A DNA stretch of 64,000 nucleotides, taken from Clavaria fumosa. Its lineage: Eukaryota; Basidiomycota; Agaricomycetes; Agaricales; Clavariaceae. Both the position numbers and the translations under genes were made by a program. The notes under the pieces were generated by a model. That model did no database searches. It had not been told where the DNA came from and worked only from the letters and a program-made list of their open reading frames with translations. Every line of letters begins with the position of its first letter. The first letter of the stretch is position 1. The stretch spans positions 1,736,001 to 1,800,000 of the forward strand of contig OX637799.1 of assembly GCA_951802425.1 (NCBI GenBank). The letters are read 5' to 3'. Below are positions 29,721 through 40,278 of the stretch, piece by piece.

Positions 29721-31714
29721 AAATCCGGATGCGGTTTCTTGTTCTTCAAGGATTTGCGGATCGGGATTCGCTCCTTCGTTGGCACTATGATTCTTTCTCC
29801 GGTGTTTGGATCGTTGAGAATAAGGTCCTGGGCCCCGTGGGGATGGTCAATCGTTTGGGAACCGGTTAACATGAAAAACGGTCGTCCGACAAGAACCTCG
29901 CAGGGCAACGTGTCTGCTACTTGCATTTGAACATGGAATGTGCACGGACCGATCTGTAGGGGGAAATTCTTGATGAGTCCGAGGGTCGGAGCGATGGTGC
30001 CATGAGAGGATTCCATGTGAATAACGTTCTCGGAGTGTAGTGGGTTGCCGAGTTTCTCCCAAACGTCTCTTCGCATTGCCACGATTGAGCTGCCTTGGTC
30101 GAGCAGGCACTCCGCGGCGATCCGGTTGTCCAATATCCCTTCTACGATGCGGAGCGGAGCAGCGTCGACGGCGACAACAAGATCGGAGGTGTCCGGGACC
30201 GTAATGTTTGTATAGAGCGTATCCTGTACGATGGACGCGGTGACCGGAACGCGACGAGCGGTAACCACATCCTTCATCTTTTTGCGGATGTCTCCGGAAA
30301 TGGCGAGTAGTTCGCGAGGTGTGACGCGGACTGGCATGTCGAGTGCGCGATCGAATACTTGTTGAACGGTTACCGGATTTTCGATCGGAGCTTGGTAATG
30401 GTACTGGACGTCGGGTCGTTCGATTTTCTCCGGCTTTGATGGACGAGTGACCTGAGGCGGCGTAATAACAACGGCGGGTGGGGGCGGTAACCTAGATGGC
30501 TGAGGATCGGTATTCCTGGGTGTGGGTGCTTTCCTTTTGCCCTTGTCTACTTTCTTCGCGACATCGTTTGCAAAGGTGCGGACCATGTTTTCCAACACGG
30601 TATTCTCGTCATCTTCCTCGTCCGAATCGTCTTCCATGTCCGGGGGGTGAGCGGATTGTCCGATCGGCTGTGCTTCAAATACCGCGGTTGTCGCCGGTTG
30701 CGTGTTCTGGGATTGGTATGTAGCGTAGTACTTGTCGAAGCGCTCGGATAGGTTGTTCCCTGAGATAGTGCCTGGCAAATATCGTCCGGAGGGGAGACAA
30801 ATCCTGCCTTCTGTGTTCCGTATACATTTGCCGGACTTAATGTATTCGAGGGCCTTCGGACAGGCACTAACAAAATGACCTATTTCCGAACAGAAATTAC
30901 ACGTCCGGCCTGCGGGAGAGTTCGTTGTCCGGGGAGCGGAGTGTCTTGCCGGTTCGAGAGATTGGGCTGTCAAAATCGATTCCAGGCGAGCCATTGTGGA
31001 AGCGAATGTTGCCCATGCTGCGGACATATCAAATTCTTCCTTCTTGACTACCGGTTTCGTTTCTCTCCCGGGGGCTGAAGATGCGAGACGGACGGGTCCG
31101 GAAAGTTGATCGGTTGTCGCAGAGTGGGGGGACGTCGAGGAGAGAAGAAATTCAGCTGCACCATGTACTTCATTCATGGGGTAAGGATCCTCCGGATGGT
31201 GGTTTGGTAGTATGATAGCGAGTCGGCTTTCGATCCGACGCCTTGTATGATCCCCAAATCCGAGGATGTAAAGTCGGTTCCTGTCATTTGTGGACATACG
31301 CTGTGATGTGATCAAGTGCGAGGTGATCCGGAGAAAGTCCCGATAGTATTCTCCGTGTTCTGCGCGCGTGTAAACTCCCTTTTGGGCCGAGTCCGATATG
31401 AAACGGTCCAGGTCGGCGACGGAAAATAAGCGACCTCCATCAGATCCTGGATAAAGTCGTCGGACGGCCGCTTTGAAGGTATCCCACGTCCATACCGGGT
31501 CCGGGTCAGGTGAAAGAGTCTCCCAGAGGAGACACGTATCGGTGTCGAGATAGTGCTTGGCGTACCGAATTAAATCGGGTTCTGGAACGTCCGGGTTGAC
31601 GCCGGTGAGCACGATGTCGATGTCCTCGAAGTACCGGTTGAGGTGTGTCGGTACTCCGTCAAAGGCAGGGGCCCCGTGGGCGCCACGGAGCGGATATCTC
31701 GGTTGGTTGGCCAT
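29717..31714 (-). CDS. gag with zinc knuckle and aspartic protease, element 3
   Basis: The 665-residue frame starts MANQPRYPLRGAHGAPAF. The N-terminal half is the capsid-like domain (WDTFKAAVRRLYPGSDGG, LDRFI, YYRDFLRITSHL). A CCHC knuckle CNFCSEIGHFVSAC lies near residue 271. The C-terminal part is a retropepsin-like protease with LLDQGSS near residue 539 and EVLVGRPFF. Placing protease at the end of gag is seen in several gypsy lineages. Element 4 encodes a 665-residue homologue. Confidence 0.88.
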   Translation of the reverse strand: MANQPRYPLRGAHGAPAFDGVPTHLNRYFEDIDIVLTGVNPDVPEPDLIRYAKHYLDTDTCLLWETLSPDPDPVWTWDTFKAAVRRLYPGSDGGRLFSVADLDRFISDSAQKGVYTRAEHGEYYRDFLRITSHLITSQRMSTNDRNRLYILGFGDHTRRRIESRLAIILPNHHPEDPYPMNEVHGAAEFLLSSTSPHSATTDQLSGPVRLASSAPGRETKPVVKKEEFDMSAAWATFASTMARLESILTAQSLEPARHSAPRTTNSPAGRTCNFCSEIGHFVSACPKALEYIKSGKCIRNTEGRICLPSGRYLPGTISGNNLSERFDKYYATYQSQNTQPATTAVFEAQPIGQSAHPPDMEDDSDEEDDENTVLENMVRTFANDVAKKVDKGKRKAPTPRNTDPQPSRLPPPPAVVITPPQVTRPSKPEKIERPDVQYHYQAPIENPVTVQQVFDRALDMPVRVTPRELLAISGDIRKKMKDVVTARRVPVTASIVQDTLYTNITVPDTSDLVVAVDAAPLRIVEGILDNRIAAECLLDQGSSIVAMRRDVWEKLGNPLHSENVIHMESSHGTIAPTLGLIKNFPLQIGPCTFHVQMQVADTLPCEVLVGRPFFMLTGSQTIDHPHGAQDLILNDPNTGERIIVPTKERIPIRKSLKNKKPHPDF

Positions 31715-32082
31715 TTGTATTGGTGCGTGGGGCGGTGAGTGAACTTCGTCTGGTGAATTCTGAGGTGTTTCGGGCGGGAAATGAAGGATGTCTGGTTCAA
31801 GGGGAAGTGGTGTAAGCGGTGAGTGTGGTTGTTCGAAGGTCTGTGGTAGTGAGGGATCCGGAGTGGTGAAACTCGTGTGGGAGTAGACAATGGATGAGAT
31901 ACTGGGAATGTCCGATGGAAGAAGGTGGGAAGTTTCAATTACTTCTCCGGGGGGTTCGGAGGGCGGTGGTTCTGTGATCGGATTCGGGTTTCGACTTCTC
32001 AGGCGTTCGGAGCGTCGAGGCTGAGGAGCGGATGAGCCTCTGGGAATCCTTGAGGGTGGTAGTGAAGACGTCTTGTTGAACC

Positions 32083-32099
32083 CCTCGCGGTGGGCTCCA
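32083..32099 (-). other. primer-binding site of element 3 (tRNA-Lys)
   Basis: Read on the - strand it begins TGGAGCCCACC and complements 17 nt: the last 14 nt of the tRNA-Lys(UUU) gene at 5087-5100 plus CCA. It lies 4 nt from the 5' LTR. Confidence 0.85.
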
Positions 32100-32103
32100 G
32101 AAT

Positions 32104-33021
32104 TGTAGTGGGTATTACGGTTCTTGCTGCAACTGCTTGATTACAGTCAAGTCCTTCAGGGGTTCCTGTAAGGCGTTAGAGATTCACCAAACACCCTTGA
32201 GGATGTGGAGTATGAATTCAAAATATGTGAGAAATAGAAATATACGGTGTCCGGGATATTCTGCTATGTGTCCGATAAAATCCGATAAGGATGGTGCGAT
32301 AAGACGAAGGGCCGGCAACGACGGAGGCCAGCGGATCGAAGGTTGCGACGACGGGTGAGCTTAGGTGAGGTTTCTAACAGAGAGAAGGGGTTCAGAAAGC
32401 TGTATTTCAGAGAGGTCCGGAGTGTACTTAAGTACAGTTCTGTAAGTACAGCAAATTGGAATGTACGGAAATGTCCGGAAAACACATGGAACAGCGCCAT
32501 GTCGCGTGAAGGGTTACATGAAGGAGTTATATCACAAGGGAAATGAGTAGCTCGGAGGAATGAAATGTCCGATAACTAGCAAATGTCCGGACCGCTCATA
32601 AACTGAAGGAAAGTGGGGCTGGTACAGCAAAGGGGTACTAAGAACAATGGACAAGGTACTGCAAAGGGTTTGAAACGTTTAAACGATTGAATGGTTGAAA
32701 GGGATCAAAATATGAAATTTACAGCATGGTATATGAAATAAAGGAATGGGAATGGAATAGTGTGTATGTCGAGCGCTGACCGTGCTGGAGAGGTGAAATA
32801 GAGAGGCGTGGGCGGTGTGTGAGAGCGGTGGGCTGTGATCGTCACGGGGGATTGAAGACCGAAGTGTCCGACATCGGACATGTATCGGATACTATCGGTC
32901 GTTATCGGACGGTGTCGGATCGTTATCGGTTCGTATCGCACGTAATTTCTTTGGATCGCAAAACATCCGGATAGTCGGTATCTGTCATGTTTCCGTGTTT
33001 AGATCGCATATGGTCCTTACA
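32104..33021 (-). repeat. 5' LTR of element 3, 918 bp
   Basis: Same length and, on direct line-by-line reading, the same sequence as 23144-24061. It holds the phased TCGG array at 32872-32939. Confidence 0.92.
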
Positions 33022-33334
33022 CCGGTCTCTGGGAGAGTGCATCTGCCTTTGTATTTGACTTGCCAGTGTGATACTTTATCTCAAAGTCAAAGCACTGGAG
33101 CTCTCCAACCCAACGAACCTGCCTCGGCTTCAACTTCTGGGGCTTCTGGAAGTACTGGAGGTTTGCATGGTCTGTCCAGATCTCGATCTTCTCCTCTGCT
33201 CCAATGAGGTATGCTCGCCACTCACGAAGTGCCCGAATCACAGCCAAGAACTCCTTGTCATACACATCGTAGTTCTTCTCAGCTGCAGTGAGGGCCTTGG
33301 AGATATAGTCAACAACTCTCCAGGTTCCATCCGT
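33022..33334 (-). mobile_element. element 2, middle fragment (RNase H region)
   Basis: About 313 bp of pol (WRVVDYISKALTAAEKNYDVYDKEFLAVIRAL, LQYFQKPQKLKPRQVRWVGE and SNTKADALSQRP). It is flanked on the left by the CCGG duplication of element 3 and on the right by CCGT, where element 4 begins. The same stretch is present again near 45290-45603 in the next chromovirus body, which shows that two separate elements are involved. Confidence 0.85.
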
Positions 33335-34240
33335 TGTAGTAGGCTGTACAGGTGTTGGCTGCAAATAGATGTTCGCGGCTGGGTTCTTCAGGGGGTCTTA
33401 TTACACAATGGGTACACTAGACAGAACCTTGGAGGATGTGGAGGTTGAGTGCAAAAGGTTCAGAGAGTGAAAATATACGTTGTCCGGAGTATCCGGTATC
33501 GGATCCGATAGAGTCCGATGTTTGGATCAAAGGTTCGAGGGGCCGGCAACGACGAAGGCCAGTGGATCAATAGGTACGACGAAAGGTGAGCTTGCTAAAA
33601 ATTACAGCACGATGTGGGCGTTCAAAAAGCTGGATTTCCATATAGTCTGAAGTGTGCTTAAGTACAGTTCTGTAAGTACAGCAAATTGGAATGTACAGAA
33701 ATGTCCGGAAAACATATGGGACAGCGCCATGTCACGTGAAGGGTTATATGGAGGAGTTATATCACAAGGGAATTGAGTAGCTCGGAGGAATGAAATGTCC
33801 GATGTCCGGACCGCTCGTAAACTGAAGGAAAGTGGGGCTGGTACAGCAAAGGGGTATTAGGAACAATGGGCAAAGTACTGCAAAGGGTTTGAAACGTTCA
33901 AATGATTGAATGGTTGAAAGGGATCACAATATGAAATTTACAGCATGTTATATGAAATAAAGGAATGGGAATGGAATAGTGAGTATGTCGAGCGCTGACC
34001 ATGCTGGAGTGATGAAATAGAAAGGTGTGGGTGGTGTGTGAGACCTGCGGGCTGTGATCGTCACGGGGGATTGAAGACCGGGGAGTCCGATATCGGATAT
34101 ATATCAGATGCTATTGGACGTTATTGGACAGTGTCGGATGGTTATCGGATCGTATCGCGCGTAATTGCCTTGGATCGCAAAATATCCGGATAGTCGGTTT
34201 CTGTCATATTTCCGTGTTTAGACCACATATAATCCTTACA
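33335..34240 (-). repeat. 3' LTR of element 4, 906 bp
   Basis: The ends are TGTAGTAGG..AATCCTTACA. It is related to the 918-bp LTR but clearly diverged. The TCGG array recurs at 34091-34158 with the same 10-11 bp phase. Several CGG are changed to TGG or CAG, as expected for CpG decay. Confidence 0.9.
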
Positions 34241-34395
34241 TTCTCCCGGGGGCTGAAAATGCAACCGCCCTCGGTTGCAACCAAACGAGGTCAAATAACC
34301 GTTTGTTGATTGTGAAGTACGCGTCGTATCTGTGTACACAGGTCCAAACACATACTTGTGCTTTCTTCTTCTTCCATCGTCACAGGTCATCGAAT

Positions 34396-35979
34396 ATGGA
34401 GAACTTCGACACTGTAATCTTTCAGAACGCAGTTCAGGCCATGGTGGAAGCACAGGCCGTGGCTCCGGGGAACGTTCTGCCTGAGTCAGGCCAAGATGCT
34501 GAATATGCGGAGTGGGTATGGGGGTATGGAACGGATGTGGTGCGCGACAGTATTTTTCGTTCGTGGTGTTGAGCTGACATATATTCTTTTTAGGATGATT
34601 TTCTTGCAGGATTTGTGGCTGCGATTGAGGAGGATGTAGAGGTAGATGAGGGGCTCGTGGCCGTCATGCGAAGACTGAAGAGGTGGAAGAAGCAGCGTGG
34701 TGAAGTGTGGGCCACCGAGCTGGCGAAGAAAAACAAGGAGGCCGAAGCCGAAAAACAGCGCGAGAGCGAGGAGAGGGCGGCCACCGAGCGGGCCATCGCG
34801 GAGGCGGAGGAGAGAAGAACGGAGGCGGCGAAGGTTGCCGAGAAGAGGGCACGTCTTGCCCAGGTGTGCCTGATCGTTGTTAGTGACAGCGACGATGATG
34901 GCGAGGCGGCAGCGGCAACAGCAACAACAACGACGGGGGCGGCGGAGTCTGGTGCAATGGCAGCGGCGACGACGACGGTATCGCCAGACGCTGCGGAGCT
35001 GCGTGGGGACGAGGTAGCAATTGCGGAGGTGGAGACAGGAAAGGTACGGGTGGCAGTGGCGGAAGATTGGGATGGTCATCGGACCGTGTGGGGAACCGAC
35101 GGGGTGACACCCGTCGGTGTTATCGAAGCGGCAGCCGTGGGTGCGGTGGCCGTGGGAGGGCAGCAGACGGTGGAGGTGCCCCTCACGTTGGAGGCTCGGG
35201 TGGGCGGGCAGATGACGGCGACTCCGGTGTGGGTGGAGATGGCGAGGCGGAAGGCGGCGGAGCGGGGGCGAGGGAGGAGGAGCGGAGCGGGGGCGGACAT
35301 AAAGTCCCGGGCTGCGCGGCAGCCTGGAGATAAGGTGAGTGATCTATTAGAATGTGTGAGGGTTTTAGATATCTGATCTGATGAGTAGGAACACGATCCG
35401 GTTTGTGAGGAGTGCGCCCAGAAGCGGCGGGCGTGTTACGGAGTGGAGGGGGTAGCATGCCGGTGGTGCCGGACCTACAAGGTGTTGTGTAGTCTGTCGG
35501 CTGTACGAGGTAAGTGGTATTCTTTTTATTTCTTGATGAACCAATCTGAAAGGTGTGTTTCAGGAGTGAAAGCCGAGAAGGTCGCAGTGTCCGGTGCTGG
35601 AGGTAAGTCAAGAGAGTGCCGGATCTGTATCGGCTAACGTAGCGGAGTAGGTCCGAAGGCAGCAGAAGCGACCGCGAGCAAAAGGCCGAGGCGAGGTGCA
35701 ACGTGGGCGCTGGTCCGTGAGGAGACGACACTGGAGGAGGAAGAGGAGGATGAAATTGAGGACGATGATAGCGTGGAGTTGGTGGAGCCGCCAGCGAAGA
35801 GGAGGAAGGCGGAGGCGGGTCCCAGCCGAAAGGGAAAGGAGTGGGAGTTGGAGCCAGGAGTGTCTGGAAGGGAGGTGCTGGAGAGAGCACTTGAGATGAT
35901 GGAGAGGGGGGCGGATCAGGTGAAGGCTGGGGCGGAGCTTCTCTGGATGCTCCTTCTTGGCAGGTCATCCGCTAAATAA
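34396..35979 (+). CDS. antisense spliced gene of element 4: Zn2Cys6-like cysteine-cluster protein
   Basis: Exons 34396-34539, 34594-35334, 35389-35509, 35564-35602 and 35651-35979 give 457 residues. Exons 1, 3 and 4 have exactly the same lengths as in element 3. Exons 2 and 5 differ by multiples of three. All six Cys are kept (301, 304, 311, 319, 322, 329) although neighbouring residues differ (for example TRKWRA against AQKRRA). The YGVEG-x-ACRWCRTYKV core is nearly invariant. The product again has an acidic start, charged coiled coil, low-complexity middle, acidic stretch, basic cluster (AKRRKAEAG) and conserved C-terminal helix. The reading frame survives while pol of the same element is broken. 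Confidence 0.8.
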
Positions 35980-36192
35980 ACAGAATATTTCTTTCTTTTG
36001 TTTTTAACTTTATATATTTTGTTTCTGAGTGGAAAAATAGGTGAGAAGTGTGGGACTGAGGTGTGAGGTGAGGAACGTTGGGTATAAAGTGTGGACTTGT
36101 CCGAAATTTCAAATTTCAAATTTTTTTTTTTTTTGAGCTGGAAAAGCCGATATATGAGGTAGGAAAAATGGAGTATGATAGTGGAGCAGTGC

Positions 36193-39100
36193 TTAATGGC
36201 GGGGCCGGAGCTTCCAGATTCCTTCGGAGCGTTTCGAATGGTTATCGGGCGTATCGGAATCAGTAGCATCGCTATCGGATTTGTCGGATTGTGCAGTAGC
36301 TTTTTCAGGATTGTCCTCGGCATCGGTGACGTTGTTGGATTTGTCGGAATGTGCTCGTAATTCATCGGGCTCGTCCTCGGCTGCGATTGTGTTCTCGGGT
36401 TGGTCGTCTACATGTTGTTCCTCATTTGGATTGATGATAGAGGTGACCGGAATCGATGTTTGCAATCGCGGATAGTAGGGAATGATGCGGAAAGCTGCAT
36501 AGTGGATGTTTGAGATGGTGCCATTGAGTTCCGAGAGAATATATGCGCCGTATTGAGTTTGGCAGACGACGATCATCAGTCTGAAGAATCGCGGTTTTGT
36601 TTTCCGATTTAATTCCATTTCAACAGCCGAATTGCGGATCAATACCAACGATCTGGGTTGGAAGTCGTAATTGATAATAGACTTGTGGTGTGCGTCGATG
36701 AACTGCTTGACGGATTGTTTGCGGGCAGCGAGCACTTTATCGGCGATTGTTGCAAGATCTTCTTCTCGTTTTTGCAGTTGGCAGGCACAAAGGGCTATCA
36801 GTTCCGGAGTGGTCATCGGGGCATCGGCGGTCGGAATTAGATATGTTGCTTCGGATATGTCGAAAGGGAAAAGCGGTTCGACGCCATGTGCGATGTAAAA
36901 CAGAGAGTGACCGGTGGATCGTTGGATTGTGGTTCGTTCTGCCCAAATGACTGAGGGTAAAACGTCCAGCCATTTCGATTCGTCTCTGTCTGCTGCTTTG
37001 ATTAATGACTCGCGGACCGACCGGTGGGCACGTTCAATGACGCCGTTAGCGCGGGAATTATATCCGGAAATACGGATGTGATGGATTCCATACCGCTTCT
37101 TGAGGAAATCGAGAGCTGTGATAAATGGGGCACCGTTATCCGTAATGATCTCTTCTACTGCTCCCCATCGGCACAGTATGTCTTCAAATATGAAGGTTCC
37201 GAGAAGTCGGGCGGTCTCATTTCGTAGCGGTCTTGCTTCCGGATATGCGGATAACGAGCATCGGGTGTGGACAAGAAGTCGGAAACCGCGGGTTCTGGGT
37301 AGGAACATGGTATCTATATGTGCTCGACGGAAAAGACTAGCCGGTGTGGCGACCATCAGTGGAATGAAAATCTTCCAGATTTGCTGAGTCTGGCATTGGT
37401 GACAAGTTCGGACAAACCATTTTACGTCTTGATCCAACACCGGCCACCAGAACCGATTTAGAATACGTGTTTGGATAACGTAAACGCCTTTGTGGCCGAG
37501 TGAATCGTGTGCCTCTGTGATAATTGCGAGCCGTTTGTGGTCTGGAGGCACTACCTGGTGGCATCCGTTAGGTCGGCGACACCATAGCTTGTCATCTAGA
37601 ATGAAGAACTGGGATGCGGAGCGGACTAATTGTCGGAACTGGTTTGCGTCGATGCCGGAAGGACAGATTGGGTTTCGAAGGAAAGATTCGATTTTGCGGA
37701 TCTGTTCTTCCCTTTTCTTTGCTGCGTTGGGTCACGGTATAAGGATGGTGGAGGATTCATTCGGAGCCGGTGAATCATTGGATGGTACCGTCAAATTGAG
37801 TAGCATCGATCCTGTGTAAGCTTTGAAGCGAGAATGGGCGATGCCGGCGAGTGGCGTCTCGGATGGGTAGGAAGTGTCCGGTGCTCGATTCATGTGTTCC
37901 ATGGCGAATACATAGCTCCAATCGATCCAGTCTTCGTGATCTTCGGACTCGGTGTCTTCTTCACCATCTGCGGCACGTTGGCGTGATAGTCCGTCAGCTC
38001 CGGTGTGTTTATCTGCGGGAATATGAACAAGGTCGAAATCGAAGAGTAGTATACCAGCAATCCATCGATTCATGGCAGTGTTTGGTTGAACGTCCGGATT
38101 GTTTAGCATACCCTTAATGAACTTCGCGTCCATTTCAACGGTGAATTTCGGAAGGCCGATAAGGTAAATCCGGTACGACCGAAGTGCGTGGAAGAGTCCA
38201 TATAATTCGATTTTTGCTTGAGAGTATCGGGCCTCGCGTTCGTTCCAGGTAATCGAGCCGAATCTGGATGGGTATCAGATTCCATCTTGTCCGATTTGAA
38301 ATAGCGCGAAGCCGACGGCAATGTTGGACGAGTCGACGGCCATAATTATGGGCTGTCCAGAGCAGTAATCGATCAGTTGAATGGCGGATGAGTTGACTAT
38401 TGCATGTTTAAGTTGGTCCATGGAATTTTGCTCTTCTTCTTCGAACCTGAATGGGACGTCCTTATGAGTTAGGCTGACAAGTGGTCGGGCAAGTATGGCA
38501 TAGTTTTTGATGAATATCCGGAGCAGTCCGCAGATGCCTAAAAATGATCGTACATCTGTGAGTGTTTCGCACGGAGGCCAGTCTCGAATGCGCTGAACAT
38601 TGGAAGCGTCCGGAACTCGCCCTTCATATGTGCATGTGTCAGACTTAGTCTCACGGTTCACACAACTTAATGTAAGGTTGATGATGACGATACTAACATA
38701 AGGGGAAAAGGGTACAAGTAAGAAAGCGACGTAGTATATATAGCGAGCGGTTCGGGAGTTGCCGGCGTTCCCACGCTCGGACCCCGTGCGTCACGTGATG
38801 CGTCCAGACCCGGGTCACGTGATTTCCCATTATGTAAGCCACCACCCGTTTGGGTCACGTGACTCGTCCGCAAACTTCCCGCAACTCTTTTGCGATCCTT
38901 TCTTGGCCTTTCCAACCTGCTTATGTAAGCGATCCTGACAGCATGTGTGTCTGGTAACGATTGTTTCGGGGGTGCAAATTGTCGTTTTCTTGCCATTAAA
39001 GGTTCCTCCGACTATTTTGACTCGTTGGAGCACCCGGTTGACGTTATTCAAATGCTCCCAAACGAACCGCCGTATTTGCGGATTCTCCGGGATCGTCTCG

Positions 39101-40278
39101 TAAGTGCCGTCTGGAAGCTCGTATCGGGTTTCTGGGCCCTTAATTGCTACATCGTCTACGAATGGGATGGTTATGTGCGGAATTTCATCTTGTAGTATAT
39201 GCGTGAGGTCTCCATGCATAATCTGTGTCGCGTTGGTGTATCCCATCGGGACGCAAGTGAGCCGTTTGGCTCCGAGAGGGGTTTGAAATGTGGTAAGGTC
39301 TCGACTTCGCTCGTCGAGAGACCATTGATCGAAGGAGACGAATAAGTCGAGAGTTCTGTAGCATCCGCATCCGGCGAATGATTCCGCAAAAACTTCCATT
39401 ATCGGGGGAACCGCGGAGTCACCGATGGTGACTTTGTTTAATGGCTGGAGGTTATGGACAAGTCGGAGAGACTTTCCGTCCTTCTTTAACACGCAAAACC
39501 ACTGGGACCGATAGGAGGAGTTGGACTCTTCATAGACTCCAGCCGCTATCTTGTCCCGGATAACCTTCAGAACTTCGTCATAGATGCCCAGAGGAATCGG
39601 TATATTTTTGAAGATCCAAGGGACATGTTCGACTGTCGGGATGATAATGGGATCGAAGTATTTTGCGTCAAATCGTCCTTTTTCAGTCTCTGTCCAAGCG
39701 AAGGCATCCTCCTGGGCTTTAATCAGATAGTGAATGAGTTTTTCTTCGTCCGGCCATAAAAATCCGGTGGGGTTTGCGTTATGCGCATCTTTCCGGTCTT
39801 GAGTATATCGGAGACCGGGGGTGAAATCGGGTGGGTGTGTTGGAAGTGTCGGTATATTGGCTAGGGGGTCTGGATGCCGGCGTCGGACAATCCGGAATTC
39901 TTCGGGTACTGTTGCTTTGATCGGATTGACGTGGTTCGCTACCTTCTTATATTTCTTTCCTAGGTAAACTGGCAAAACGGTGTCCGTAGACGGGAAATTC
40001 ATTTCGGAGGTATTGTTGTACAGAGGGTGTGCGATATTCGGATGCGTCGATTCACATTCGATAGCGACCAGGGAATCAACGGAATCGAGAGAAATGTCCG
40101 AGAAACTGATACTGGGAATGGGATCGGGAGGCGCTAAATTTACAAGGGAAGACGATGAGAAATTTTGAATGGAAGTAGAAAAGATGGCTGGAGTCTCATA
40201 TTTGGGTATAGGTTCTGTGTCTGCATCGACCGGAGGTGAGTCCGTAGATTTGCAGATAATTGAGGCTCCAGCCATCAA
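36193..40278 (-). pseudogene. pol of element 4, broken by nonsense codons and a solo LTR
   Basis: It is homologous to pol of element 3 and starts with ATG at 40275 overlapping the gag stop (TGATG). Breaks are CGA to TGA changes near 38274 and 37732 and a solo LTR at 38637-38940 inside the RT domain. RT again has FVDD. The integrase motifs (HDSLGHKG, TDNGAPF, NGVIERAHR) remain readable. Confidence 0.88.
38637..38940 (-). repeat. solo LTR of the gamma chromovirus subfamily
   Basis: The 304-bp sequence TGTCAGACTTAG..GATCCTGACA matches the LTRs of element 7. It is flanked by the 5-bp duplication GCATG (38632-38636, 38941-38945). It interrupts pol of element 4, and it presumably remains after recombination between the two LTRs of a full insertion. 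Confidence 0.93.

Larger units (their letters stand above)
23144..33021 (-). mobile_element. element 3: complete gypsy-type retrotransposon with an antisense gene
   Basis: This 9,878-bp element is oriented on the - strand. Its two 918-bp LTRs (23144-24061, 32104-33021) look identical, and a 4-bp duplication CCGG flanks it (23140-23143, 33022-33025). In transcription order it carries a tRNA-Lys primer site (32083-32099), a leader, gag with zinc knuckle and protease (31714-29717), and pol without chromodomain (to 25983). Before the 3' LTR lies a spliced gene on the opposite strand (24219-25756). Both main ORFs are open, so this copy may have been active recently. Confidence 0.93.

Noticed and set aside
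31715..32082. His/Pro-rich - strand frame between the primer site and gag of element 3
   Set aside because: It lies in the untranslated leader, lacks conserved features, and is not kept in the corresponding region of element 4.
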